Of a stretch of 64,000 nt of DNA, positions 17,328 to 26,878 are shown in pieces. The notes under the pieces were generated by a model that did no database searches, was not told the DNA's origin, and was given only the letters and a program-made list of their open reading frames with translations. This DNA is from Gammaproteobacteria bacterium (GTDB taxonomy: Bacteria > Pseudomonadota > Gammaproteobacteria > Enterobacterales > Alteromonadaceae). The DNA is taken from positions 1 through 64,000 of the forward strand of contig JAHJZX010000034.1 of assembly GCA_018826295.1 (NCBI GenBank). The letters run 5' to 3'. Both the position numbers and the translations under genes were made by a program. Positions within the stretch are counted from its first letter, which is position 1. Each line of letters begins with the position of its first letter.

Positions 17328-20300
17328 ATGGAGTGGTTACGGCAGTGGTTTGACTACCCGGCTGATCCTTTACTACTGGCCGGCAGTTATGACCTTAACT
17401 TAGTGCTGCTGTCGTTTTTGATCGCAGTATTTTCATCGGCCATTGCCATTCAGATCACGGCATCGGCCATCAGCGTGAAGAAAAGAAACTTACGTTTGCT
17501 GATGCTGGCCAGTGGCAGTATTGCGCTGGGCGGCGGCGTCTGGTCGATGCATTTTATCGGTATGCTGGCGTTTACGCTATGTACCACCGTCAGTTACCAA
17601 CCGGGGTTAACTTTCTTATCTATGCTGCCCAGTATAGCGGCGTCCTGGGTGGCGCTGGATCTGATCAGCAAAAAACAATTAGCTAAAACGCAACTGTTGG
17701 TCGGCGGCGTGCTGGTAGGCGCCGGCATTGGCACCATGCATTATATGGGCATGGCTGCGATGCAAATGTCAGTGGCGTTACGTTACGACTTACCGATGTT
17801 TATATTGTCGATACTGGTAGCGGTAGTGCTGGCCGTGATCGCGTTGTGGGTGCGTTTTGGCCTGCGCCGGTTTAATTTGGCTGCGCACTGGCTGACCCTG
17901 CTAAGCAGTGTCGTGATGGGCGCCGCTATTAGCGGCATGCATTATACCGGCATGGCGGCGGCCCGCTTTGTGCCACCAGTGGATTTTATCGCCAATACTG
18001 AAAACAGCGATATTTCCTGGTTACTGGCACTGGCAGTCGCGTTTACCACTCTGGTGATCACTGGTTTGGTGGTGGCGGTAAATTTATTGCTGAAGTATCG
18101 CGAGCTTAACCTGCAGGTGAAAGCCAATGAAACCCGATTGCTGGCGATAATGGACACAGCCGTTGACGGTATTGTAACCATTAACAGTAAAGGGCTGATC
18201 CAGGGTATCAATAAAGCAGCAGAGCAGATCCTCGGTTGGACAGAGGCTGAGTTGCTGCAAAAAAACGTCAAGATCCTTACGCCGGCACCGATCCGCGCCG
18301 AGCATGACTCATATCTGCAAAATTACCTGCGCACCGGCCACGCCAAAATTATCGGCGTAGGCCGCGATGTTGAAGCCGTGCATAAACACGGCTATACCGT
18401 GCCGATACGGCTGGCGATTGGTCATGCCAGGCTGGCAGAAGAAGATATCTTTGTGGCTTTTATCAGTGATATCAGCAACCGTCTGCAAATGGAAAGCGCC
18501 TTACGCGAAAACGAAGCAAAATTTCGCTCGTTGATTGGCAATATCCCCGGTGCCGCTTACCGTTGTTTGCACAATGAAAATTGGGACATGCTGTTTATCA
18601 GCGATGCAGTGCTGTGGCTATCCGGCTACCCGGCCAGTGATTTTATGTTGCCCGACGCGCAGCGCAGCTGGTCTGATTTAGTGCATCCGGAGGATAAAGC
18701 GGCCACGACGCGGCTGGATTTATATCAGGGCAGTTTTAGTCTGGAGTACCGCATCCGGCATAAAAATGGCAGCTGGCGCTGGATTTTAGAGCACGGCGAA
18801 GCGATAAAAACCGACAAAGGGGAAATTATCTGGCTGGACGGCTTTTTAATGGATATCAGTGCCCGCAAACAAATGGAGCAGGAGCTGCTGCAGGCCAAGA
18901 ATACCGCCGAGCAGGCAGCTGAAGCCCGGGCGGCGTTTCTGGCCAATATGAGCCATGAAATCCGTACACCGATGAACGCTATTATCGGCTTCAGCGATTT
19001 GCTGTTGTCTGCTGAATTACCCGAACCACAGCATAAGCACCTGCAAACTATTCACAGCGCCGCCCGTTCACTGCTGCATTTGCTAAATGATATTCTCGAC
19101 AGTGCCAAGCTGGAAAAAGGCAAGCTGGAGCTGGAGTACCGCGATTTTTCCTTGCCGGCGCTGCTGGATACGGTGGTGTCTACGTTATGGTTACAGGCCC
19201 GCAAAAAGCAGCTACAAATGACGCTGCAGCTGGACCCGGCCGCTGCGGAATTTTATTACGGCGTGCCTGAGCGGTTACAGCAGGTACTGACCAATTTGCT
19301 CGGCAATGCCATCAAATTTACTGAGCAGGGCAGCGTAACGCTAAAGGTACAACTTACTGCGCCCGCAGAGCTAACCTTCAGCATTATTGATACCGGCATT
19401 GGTATAGCGGCCGAGCGTTTGCCGTATATTTTTGACGCCTTTACCCAGGCCGATGCCTCGATGAGCCGGCGTTTTGGCGGCACCGGCTTGGGTACCACTA
19501 TCAGCAAGCAATTGGTTGAACTGATGGGCGGTAGCATCAGTGTGCAAAGTGTTGACGGCGAGGGCAGCTGCTTTAGCTTCACGCTGCCGCTAAAGCCCGG
19601 TGCGGCGATAGCACCAACCGGCGTAGGGCAGGCAATAGCGCTGCCGCCTTTGTCGGTGCTGATCACTGATGATATTGCACAAAATCTGGAGTTGCTACAG
19701 TTGCTGTTGCAGCGCGGCGGCCATAGTGTTGTGGCCGTATCTGACGGACAACAAGCGGTTGCGGCGGTGCAACAGCAGCATTTTGATCTGGTACTGATGG
19801 ATATCCAGATGCCGGTAATGGATGGCTTGCAGGCGTGCAGGTTAATCCGGCGATGGGAAGCACAGCAGCAGCGTGAGCCGTTGCCGGTTATTGCCTTAAC
19901 CGCCAGTGTGCTGGATGAAGATAAAGTGGCCGCCAAAGAAGCCGGTATGCAGGGTTTTGCCAGTAAACCAATTGATTATGCGCAGCTGAGTGCCGAAATA
20001 GCCCGGGTACTGCAGCTTGATATCGCCGATACGCCGCTTGTCACGTCAACCGGGTCAGCAACTTTGCAACTGCTCAATTCCAGCAAGGCCTTGCAGCTGT
20101 GGGGCTCGTTAACACAATACCTGCCGCAGCTGGAACAATTTTTACAGCAACAACAGCCCAGGCTTTTGCAAGCTGCCAGTGAGCTACAAGCCGGGCACGT
20201 TAATGCTGTACAGCAATTAGCTCATGCTATTAAAGGTGTGGCGGCTAATTTGGCACTGGAGCAGTTAAGCAAGCTAAGTGCGGAGTTAGAGCAGGTGGCG

Positions 20301-20648
20301 CGGCAACAGCAAACCGAACGCGCCGCACAGCTGCTGGCGCAAATTGTGGCAATCTGGCCGGATCATCAGCTGGCATACCAGCAATTGGCGCTGCAGGCGA
20401 CTAATGTAGCGGCTGAACGCTTGCAAAAACTTGACGATGAGACTCTGACTGCAGTATTAACAAGCTTACAGCAGGCACTGCAACAGCATGAGCTGGACGA
20501 CAAGGTGCTGCAACAGCTGGAAAGATACAGCGGGGCGCACGAAGCCATGATCCTGGCGTTATTGGATGCCGTAAACGATTTTGATTTTTCCCGCGCTTTA
20601 GCCATAACAAAGCAGTTACAGCAGCAAATCACGACAGGACAACACTGA
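17328..20648 (+). CDS. Hybrid sensor histidine kinase: MHYT - PAS - PAS - HisKA/HATPase - REC - HPt
   Basis: MHYT repeats (WSMHFIGM, TMHYMGM, GMHYTGM), FLANMSHEIRTPMNAIIGFS H-box, DLVLMDIQMPVMDG receiver, AHAIKGVAANL HPt. Confidence 0.92.
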   Translation: MEWLRQWFDYPADPLLLAGSYDLNLVLLSFLIAVFSSAIAIQITASAISVKKRNLRLLMLASGSIALGGGVWSMHFIGMLAFTLCTTVSYQPGLTFLSMLPSIAASWVALDLISKKQLAKTQLLVGGVLVGAGIGTMHYMGMAAMQMSVALRYDLPMFILSILVAVVLAVIALWVRFGLRRFNLAAHWLTLLSSVVMGAAISGMHYTGMAAARFVPPVDFIANTENSDISWLLALAVAFTTLVITGLVVAVNLLLKYRELNLQVKANETRLLAIMDTAVDGIVTINSKGLIQGINKAAEQILGWTEAELLQKNVKILTPAPIRAEHDSYLQNYLRTGHAKIIGVGRDVEAVHKHGYTVPIRLAIGHARLAEEDIFVAFISDISNRLQMESALRENEAKFRSLIGNIPGAAYRCLHNENWDMLFISDAVLWLSGYPASDFMLPDAQRSWSDLVHPEDKAATTRLDLYQGSFSLEYRIRHKNGSWRWILEHGEAIKTDKGEIIWLDGFLMDISARKQMEQELLQAKNTAEQAAEARAAFLANMSHEIRTPMNAIIGFSDLLLSAELPEPQHKHLQTIHSAARSLLHLLNDILDSAKLEKGKLELEYRDFSLPALLDTVVSTLWLQARKKQLQMTLQLDPAAAEFYYGVPERLQQVLTNLLGNAIKFTEQGSVTLKVQLTAPAELTFSIIDTGIGIAAERLPYIFDAFTQADASMSRRFGGTGLGTTISKQLVELMGGSISVQSVDGEGSCFSFTLPLKPGAAIAPTGVGQAIALPPLSVLITDDIAQNLELLQLLLQRGGHSVVAVSDGQQAVAAVQQQHFDLVLMDIQMPVMDGLQACRLIRRWEAQQQREPLPVIALTASVLDEDKVAAKEAGMQGFASKPIDYAQLSAEIARVLQLDIADTPLVTSTGSATLQLLNSSKALQLWGSLTQYLPQLEQFLQQQQPRLLQAASELQAGHVNAVQQLAHAIKGVAANLALEQLSKLSAELEQVARQQQTERAAQLLAQIVAIWPDHQLAYQQLALQATNVAAERLQKLDDETLTAVLTSLQQALQQHELDDKVLQQLERYSGAHEAMILALLDAVNDFDFSRALAITKQLQQQITTGQH

Positions 20649-21628
20649 TGAGCGATAAGCCAACCTTACTGCTGGTAGATGATGAACCCACCAATCTCAG
20701 AGTGTTGCGTACCGTTTTGCACGATGATTACCGGCTGCTGTTCGCTAAAAGCGGTGAAGAAGCGCTGCAGTTGGTGGCACAACAACACCCGGCACTAGTC
20801 CTGTTAGATGTCATGATGCCGGCCATGACCGGCTACGAAGTCTGTGCCCGGCTAAAAGCCAATCCGGCAACGGCAGCAATACCGGTTATTTTTGTGACGG
20901 CATTAAAAGACGAGGTAGACGAAACCAAAGGCTTTGCTGTCGGCGCGGTAGACTATATTGCCAAGCCGGTGTCGCCGGCCATAGTGCGGGCCCGGGTAAA
21001 AACCCACCTGTCGCTGGTGCGTGCCGACGAGCTTAAGCAAACCCGGTTGCAGGTGATACAGCGGCTGGGCCGGGCAGCCGAATACAAAGACAACGAAACC
21101 GGTTTACATGTGATGCGCATGAGCCACTATGCCCAAATACTGGCGCGGGCCTATGGTTTGTCAGAGCAACACTCAGAAGACTTACTGCATGCCGCCCCTA
21201 TGCATGATATTGGCAAAATAGGTATTGCAGACAGTATCCTACTTAAACCCGGCAAGCTAACGGCCGATGAGTACCGTGAGATGCAAAAGCATCCGCTGAT
21301 TGGCGCCGAGATACTCGGCGAATGTGATTCTGCCTTATTAAAAATGGCCAAAGCGGTGGCCTTGTATCATCACGAAAAATGGGACGGCAGCGGTTATCCG
21401 CATGGCCTAGCCGGTGACGCCATACCCGTGGAAGCGCGCATAGTGGCAGTGTCAGACGTATTTGATGCGCTCACCAGTGCCCGGCCATACAAACAAGCCT
21501 GGAGCATTGAAGACACCATGGCACATATGCAAGCGCAAAAAGGCCTGCATTTTGAACCGCGGCTAATTGATCTGTTGCAGCAACAGTTGCCGGCTATACT
21601 GGCGATTAAGCAGCGATGGGCCGAGTAG
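20648..21628 (+). CDS. Response regulator with HD-GYP domain (predicted c-di-GMP phosphodiesterase)
   Basis: LVLLDVMMPAMTGYE receiver; MHDIGKIGI and YHHEKWDGSGYPHGL HD-GYP motifs; overlaps stop of kinase gene. Confidence 0.92.
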   Translation: MSDKPTLLLVDDEPTNLRVLRTVLHDDYRLLFAKSGEEALQLVAQQHPALVLLDVMMPAMTGYEVCARLKANPATAAIPVIFVTALKDEVDETKGFAVGAVDYIAKPVSPAIVRARVKTHLSLVRADELKQTRLQVIQRLGRAAEYKDNETGLHVMRMSHYAQILARAYGLSEQHSEDLLHAAPMHDIGKIGIADSILLKPGKLTADEYREMQKHPLIGAEILGECDSALLKMAKAVALYHHEKWDGSGYPHGLAGDAIPVEARIVAVSDVFDALTSARPYKQAWSIEDTMAHMQAQKGLHFEPRLIDLLQQQLPAILAIKQRWAE

Positions 21629-21789
21629 TGATCAGCTAACCCACTGGCAGCATAACGCTGTTAACGCCACCTGGCTGAATATCGGCTGCGGCCTGGCAAT
21701 AAACATAATACTCACTGTGACATTCGGTATTTATTCAACGCTTTACTAATGCTAGCCTGTAAGTCTTTACCAGACTTAGCGGATTTATT

Positions 21790-22794
21790 ATGCGTTGCTC
21801 AGCTTTTGCACTGTGTTTAGTTATTACCCCGGCGCTGGCCGCTAACACCCCCTGGCCGGCACAGCCGGTATTAATGCTTAATCCTGACATGCAACAGGTG
21901 GTGGCAGCAGATGCCAGGCTGGAGCAACTGGCTGAGGGCTTTCGCTGGTCTGAAGGGCCGATAGCCGAACCTGGTAGTGGCGATATACTGTTTTCCGACG
22001 TACCGGAAAATAAAGTCTATCGCTGGAATGAGCAACAAGGCCTGACGGTGTATCTTCAGCCGTCTGGTTATAGCGGCCTGCATCCGCAAAATAACCGCCA
22101 GCAAGGTTCTAATGGACTGATATTTAATAATAAAAACCAGCTGGTACTGGCGCAGCATGGCGACCGGCGCCTGGCACTGTTTAACGGTATTAATGATGGT
22201 GTGCCGCAGTATCAAACTCTGGTGACACAGTTTGACGGTAAGCTGCTTAACAGCCCGAATGATGTGGTACAACACAGCAGCGGCGCTTATTATTTTACCG
22301 ATCCGCCGTACGGCTTAACCGGCGGCGATCAAGCTGCCGAAAAGCAGCTTAGCGTAAATGGCGTGTATCGTCTTAGCAATAGCAGCGAATTAACGCTACT
22401 GGTTGAGCATTTAACCCGGCCGAATGGTCTGGCGTTTTCGCCGGATGAAAACTGGCTCTATGTCGCCAACTCAGATAAAAACGCCGCCCAGTGGTGGCGT
22501 TATGCGGTAAAAGCCGATGGCAGTCTGGCTAAAGGTGAGCTGTTTTTTGACGCCACTGCCGCTACCCAAACCGCCAGCGGCTTACCCGACGGCCTTAAAG
22601 TATTGCCATCTGGCATCTTGCTGGCCACCGGCCCGGGCGGCGTCTGGGTAATATCGCCACAAGGCGAGCATTTAGGCACCATTCAAACCGGTGTGGCCGC
22701 CGCCAATGTGGCATTAAGTAGCGACAATAGCTGGTTATATATTACCGCCAGTAGCTATTTACTGCGGATTAAACTGCAACCAGTGAAACAATAA
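21790..22794 (+). CDS. SMP-30/gluconolactonase family protein, secreted
   Basis: Signal peptide; AEGFRWSEGPIAEPGSGDILFSDVPENKVYRW; SPNDVV, GLAFSPDENWLYVANS. Confidence 0.88.
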   Translation: MRCSAFALCLVITPALAANTPWPAQPVLMLNPDMQQVVAADARLEQLAEGFRWSEGPIAEPGSGDILFSDVPENKVYRWNEQQGLTVYLQPSGYSGLHPQNNRQQGSNGLIFNNKNQLVLAQHGDRRLALFNGINDGVPQYQTLVTQFDGKLLNSPNDVVQHSSGAYYFTDPPYGLTGGDQAAEKQLSVNGVYRLSNSSELTLLVEHLTRPNGLAFSPDENWLYVANSDKNAAQWWRYAVKADGSLAKGELFFDATAATQTASGLPDGLKVLPSGILLATGPGGVWVISPQGEHLGTIQTGVAAANVALSSDNSWLYITASSYLLRIKLQPVKQ

Positions 22795-22832
22795 CGCAGC
22801 TTATATGTTGATGCTCTGTTAAAAATAAACTT

Positions 22833-22851
22833 GCAAACGAGAATCATTACC
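22833..22851. promoter_or_regulatory. Fur-box-like site
   Basis: GCAAACGAGAATCATTACC, 14/19 to GATAATGATAATCATTATC, 42 bp upstream of the response-regulator start. Confidence 0.55.
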
Positions 22852-22892
22852 ATTAAATTGGGCGAAACTGTTTCCCCGGTAATGTAAAGAGC

Positions 22893-23582
22893 ATGAATGC
22901 CCGTCGTATTTTAATCATTGAAGATGATCTGACGCTCAGTGCCCAGGTTGCGCAAGTGTTGCAGGGGCAAGGTTTTAAAACCCAACAATGTCAGGATGGT
23001 GAGCAGGGATTAACGGCGGCACTGCAGCAAGGTTTTGATCTAATTCTGTTGGCGGTATTGTTGCCTGACAGCAACGGCTTTTCTATTCTGCAACAGCTAC
23101 GTCAGGTAAAACAAACCCCGGTGATGATGATAACGGCAAAAGGTGCCGAGCAGGAGCGTATACAAGGCTACAGCAGTGGCGCAGACGATTGCCTGGCTAA
23201 GCCGTTTAACTTTACTGAATTGCTGGTGCGTATTGAAGCATTGTTACGCCGCTCTTTTGGTTACGCTAAAGCGCCTGCTACCTGCAATAGCCTGAACGTT
23301 GAGCAAATCCAGCTTAATCGCAGTACGCAACACGCTGAATTTGCTGGTATCAGGCTGGATCTCACACCGGTACAGTTTAAATTGCTTTGGGTGTTACTGG
23401 AGCATAAACAACAGCTTATGAGCAAGGCTTTGCTGTATCAGATCGTGCTCGGGCGGCCTTTTAGCCGCTATGATCGCAGCCTGGATATGCACTTAAGCCG
23501 GGTACGTAAAAAATTGGAAGCAGCCGGCATGTCACCGGACAAGCTGGTAACGGTGCATGGCAAAGGCTATCGCTTCGGTTAA
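22893..23582 (+). CDS. OmpR/PhoB-family response regulator lacking the phospho-acceptor Asp
   Basis: 229 aa; ILIIEDD, MITAKG, CLAKPF conserved, but DLILLAVLLPDSNG has Ala (GCG, 23052-23054) for Asp; C-terminal winged helix RYDRSLDMHLSRVRKKL. No kinase gene adjacent. Confidence 0.9.
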   Translation: MNARRILIIEDDLTLSAQVAQVLQGQGFKTQQCQDGEQGLTAALQQGFDLILLAVLLPDSNGFSILQQLRQVKQTPVMMITAKGAEQERIQGYSSGADDCLAKPFNFTELLVRIEALLRRSFGYAKAPATCNSLNVEQIQLNRSTQHAEFAGIRLDLTPVQFKLLWVLLEHKQQLMSKALLYQIVLGRPFSRYDRSLDMHLSRVRKKLEAAGMSPDKLVTVHGKGYRFG

Positions 23583-23604
23583 ATAAGCAAAGCCGCTTCG
23601 CCGC

Positions 23605-24723
23605 TCAGGATAAATTTGGCTGAGATGCAGGCAGCGGCTGTTGGCGCTGCCGCTTAGCTAAGTTACACCAGCCGCGCACCGTCAGATCTGACAATACTAA
23701 CACGCCCAGCATGGCCAGCAGATTGTGTAGCAGCGGCATTTGCTGCAGGCCAAACAGCATCAGCCCCCAGCCAATTAGCAGCCATTGCACCACATAGATT
23801 GCCGTTACCCGCTCGCCCCAAAAGCGCAGCAACGCCAGGGCGCGGTTGTGCTGTGACAGATGCTGTACCAGCAAATGACAGCCGGATAAAAACACCAGGA
23901 TCAGGCCGGTAAAAAACAGGATTAAACCCGGGCCGCTGCGTAAATTGTCAGCGATATGATAGCTTGGGTTAGTGGCTATCAACAGAGCAGCGGCGGCCAT
24001 TAACAGCCAGCCAAGCGGCATGCAGTGGCGCAAGGCGCTATGGAGATCCGGTTGCCGGCGTAGCCAGTGCCCCATGGTCATACCCAGTAGTGGATAGGCC
24101 AGCCACGGAAACAGCGGAAACATGGCGCCCTGTTGTTGATTACCGACAAAAAGTTTTAATACTTCATCCAGCAGTGGATTGCCGCTACGCCAATCCCAGA
24201 GTAGTGGCGAAACAAAGGCAACTGCCAGCGCGGCTGTTAGCCAGTAACCTGGCTTGGCAAAGCCGTGGCGCAGCAAGGCGCAAATGCATAGCGCCAGGCC
24301 GGCAAACTGAAACACATCAACGATCAACAATTCAGATAACGGCGTATGAGGGGCAACATCGGCAGAGGTTACCAGGCCCAGTTCAATCGACAGCCACATC
24401 GGGACAGTACTGCGGCCCAGGTTAAGTGCATAACCCAGCGCGAACAAAGTGGCCGCACGTAACAAGTCCTGGCGCAAACTGCTGTTAGCCGTGTAACTGA
24501 CAAACACGCCCATAATAAACACAAACATAGATGCGGCAGGCCAGCCGACGGCAAATTTCAGCGTGGCACCAAAGGCACCGGCGCGTACTTCGGGCAAGCC
24601 GTAAAAATCCAGCACATGGATCATAATCATCAATAACACCGCCAGCCCTTTGGCGATGTCAAAAGTGGCAAGTCGCCCGGTGCGGGTTAAGTTGGCAGCA
24701 AGCTGCGGGCGCGTTGCAGACAT
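23605..24723 (-). CDS. DUF1624/heparan-alpha-glucosaminide N-acetyltransferase-like membrane protein
   Basis: TGRLATFDIAKGLAVLLMIMIHVLDFYG...; multi-TM acyltransferase-like. Confidence 0.7.
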   Translation of the reverse strand: MSATRPQLAANLTRTGRLATFDIAKGLAVLLMIMIHVLDFYGLPEVRAGAFGATLKFAVGWPAASMFVFIMGVFVSYTANSSLRQDLLRAATLFALGYALNLGRSTVPMWLSIELGLVTSADVAPHTPLSELLIVDVFQFAGLALCICALLRHGFAKPGYWLTAALAVAFVSPLLWDWRSGNPLLDEVLKLFVGNQQQGAMFPLFPWLAYPLLGMTMGHWLRRQPDLHSALRHCMPLGWLLMAAAALLIATNPSYHIADNLRSGPGLILFFTGLILVFLSGCHLLVQHLSQHNRALALLRFWGERVTAIYVVQWLLIGWGLMLFGLQQMPLLHNLLAMLGVLVLSDLTVRGWCNLAKRQRQQPLPASQPNLS

Positions 24724-24743
24724 GGTCTATCCCCGTGGTGTGA

Positions 24744-26300
24744 TTATTGTTGGTACTGATATTCTGGCTGTTGGCTGGCTGTTAACCGAAACCGACTGGC
24801 CAGCCACAGCAATAGCATGGCCAGCAGTGCAAAGCTGCAGCTGACCGCCAGCACTTCGGCAGAGCCGGTTTGGGCTAACTGCAGCAGCTGTGGCCCGAAC
24901 ATCAGCACATCACCGGCAACGGTTAGCAGCAACAACAGCGCGCAAACCAGCATGCCCTGGCGCACGAAGTGCTTTGCCCGGTGGCTGCACCAGGCGGCCA
25001 GCATGCTAAGCAGCAGCGTGATGGCAAAAGCGGTTTCAATGACAGGTGTGCGGCCTAACCAGGCCGGTGCCAGCGTGCGTTCCAGCAAAAAGCCGACACC
25101 AGTCGCCAGTACTATGCCGATGCAGCCGCCAAGCGTTGTGGCCTGTAATAACCGGCAGACCCGTGGTGAAATGTCGCGTTTTTTACTGTATTTATTCAGC
25201 CACAGCATATTGCCCGCCACTATGATGGCGCAGACGCCAAGGCCTAACAAAGAGTAGATAATGCGCAGATCGACACCGGCAAAATGCCCAAAATGCAGTG
25301 CATACAAAAAGCGGGTGCCATCGGCAAAGGCGTTGCGCTGTGCCGGGTTAATCTCTGGCGGAAACTGGCCGTCCCGCACCCGGTAGGTCATATCAATGCG
25401 CTGGGCAAAGTTGTCGTTATGCTGGCCAATCAGGCGGATAAGGGCATTTTTGTCGCCATAATGGTTAAGGCGTACCGAGTGGGCATCGGCATTTTGCTGC
25501 TGCTCCCAGTCAGCAATCAGCTGATCCAAATCCGGCATCTGCTGGACCTGGCCTGACGGTTGCGCTACAACACGGGCGAAACCGGCATCGGCCAGCAGGC
25601 GTTGTCTGTCGCCGTCATACACCAGTGTCAGGGTAACCAGTTGTGAGATCAGCCCCAGGTTAAACATCAGCCCGGTCAGCGCAAAAATAAAACTGTACGG
25701 TAAGCTGATAACGCCAATCACATTGTGAATGTCAGTAAGCTGGTAGCGTGGTGTTTTATCAGCGCGATAGAGGAAAAAATGGCTGAATAGCTTTTTAAAC
25801 TGCACCACTACACCGGTAAAGATGATCACCATAAACAACAGCGTGATAATACCGACGATGTAGTCACCGGCGGGTAGCTGTAAATCAATGTGCAACTTAT
25901 ACAGGAAATCGGCGAAATGAAACTGCTCTGCTGTTGTTACGACTTCACCGCTCACCGGGTGTACCAGTAACTCCAGCATGTCGGGTTTGACGTCGTTTTC
26001 TGTTGCTAACTGTGGCAGATAAAACTGATACCAGGGCTGGTTTTCATCCGGTAACACCAAAAATAGCGTTTGGCTGTGGTCTACCTGATACTGCGCCAGT
26101 GTCTGGCGTAACACCTGATCAACCGGCAGCACCGCCTGTGTCGCATCGACCGGAAACTGTGGCAGTTCGGCCCATTTTTTCAGCTCGGGATAAAACAGCG
26201 TTAACGAGCCGGCCCAGAAGATAATAAACAACGGCACTGAGATAAAGATCCCCAGCCAACCATGGCCGTCCAGTGCTGAGCGTAGCGTTTGCGCTTTCAT
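24744..26300 (-). CDS. PepSY-associated TM protein (putative iron/siderophore reductase)
   Basis: DGHGWLGIFISVPLFIIFWAGSLTLFYPELKKW, FLYKLHIDLQLPAGDYIVGIITL, LTDIHNVIGVISLPYSFIFALTGLMFNLG. Confidence 0.85.
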   Translation of the reverse strand: MKAQTLRSALDGHGWLGIFISVPLFIIFWAGSLTLFYPELKKWAELPQFPVDATQAVLPVDQVLRQTLAQYQVDHSQTLFLVLPDENQPWYQFYLPQLATENDVKPDMLELLVHPVSGEVVTTAEQFHFADFLYKLHIDLQLPAGDYIVGIITLLFMVIIFTGVVVQFKKLFSHFFLYRADKTPRYQLTDIHNVIGVISLPYSFIFALTGLMFNLGLISQLVTLTLVYDGDRQRLLADAGFARVVAQPSGQVQQMPDLDQLIADWEQQQNADAHSVRLNHYGDKNALIRLIGQHNDNFAQRIDMTYRVRDGQFPPEINPAQRNAFADGTRFLYALHFGHFAGVDLRIIYSLLGLGVCAIIVAGNMLWLNKYSKKRDISPRVCRLLQATTLGGCIGIVLATGVGFLLERTLAPAWLGRTPVIETAFAITLLLSMLAAWCSHRAKHFVRQGMLVCALLLLLTVAGDVLMFGPQLLQLAQTGSAEVLAVSCSFALLAMLLLWLASRFRLTASQQPEYQYQQ

Positions 26301-26563
26301 TGGCGCTCTCCCAGTAGCAGTAACACGTTTAACGCCACCGACACCAGCAATACCGGTGTGCAGGGGCGCAGAGCCTGGCGTAGCGATACGCAGCAATAAA
26401 ACCAGGTCATTACACCGGCCCAGATCACAAAACCCAGTATATAACCGAGCAGCAGTAACACATCGATGGCAAGCGGGAGTGTTAACGTCAGATTGAGCAT
26501 CAGGCTGGCGTTAATCAGCAAACCCATTAGCAGGGCCACGATAGACTTAAGCCACATTGGCAC
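26297..26563 (-). CDS. Small membrane protein, DUF3649-like
   Basis: 88 aa, 3 TM; translationally coupled between PepSY and DUF3325 genes. Confidence 0.65.
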   Translation of the reverse strand: MPMWLKSIVALLMGLLINASLMLNLTLTLPLAIDVLLLLGYILGFVIWAGVMTWFYCCVSLRQALRPCTPVLLVSVALNVLLLLGERQ

Positions 26564-26876
26564 CTCCGAGCGCCGCCAGCAGCGTCATCAGCAAAGCCCC
26601 GGCGCCCAGAGTGCTTAGCGCTTTTGAGCAGTGTGCTGACAGCAGTGTCAGTAAACACCAGCAAAACATTAGCAGCGTCAACACGCTAAAGCTGGCTGCT
26701 AACCAGGGATACAACTGACACAGTAATAACACCGCACCGACTATGCCGGTCAGAAAAGCCAGCGCAGCAAAGTTGCGAGAAAGCGGGCGGCGCAATAATT
26801 GCTGCTTATCCGAGCTGCAATACCAGGCAGCACTGCCAAACCAGACTAATTGCAGGGCGATGAGTTTGATCAACAC
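26547..26876 (-). CDS. Small membrane protein, DUF3325-like
   Basis: 109 aa polytopic; coupled to DUF3649-like gene. Confidence 0.65.
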   Translation of the reverse strand: MLIKLIALQLVWFGSAAWYCSSDKQQLLRRPLSRNFAALAFLTGIVGAVLLLCQLYPWLAASFSVLTLLMFCWCLLTLLSAHCSKALSTLGAGALLMTLLAALGGANVA

Positions 26877-26878
26877 TG

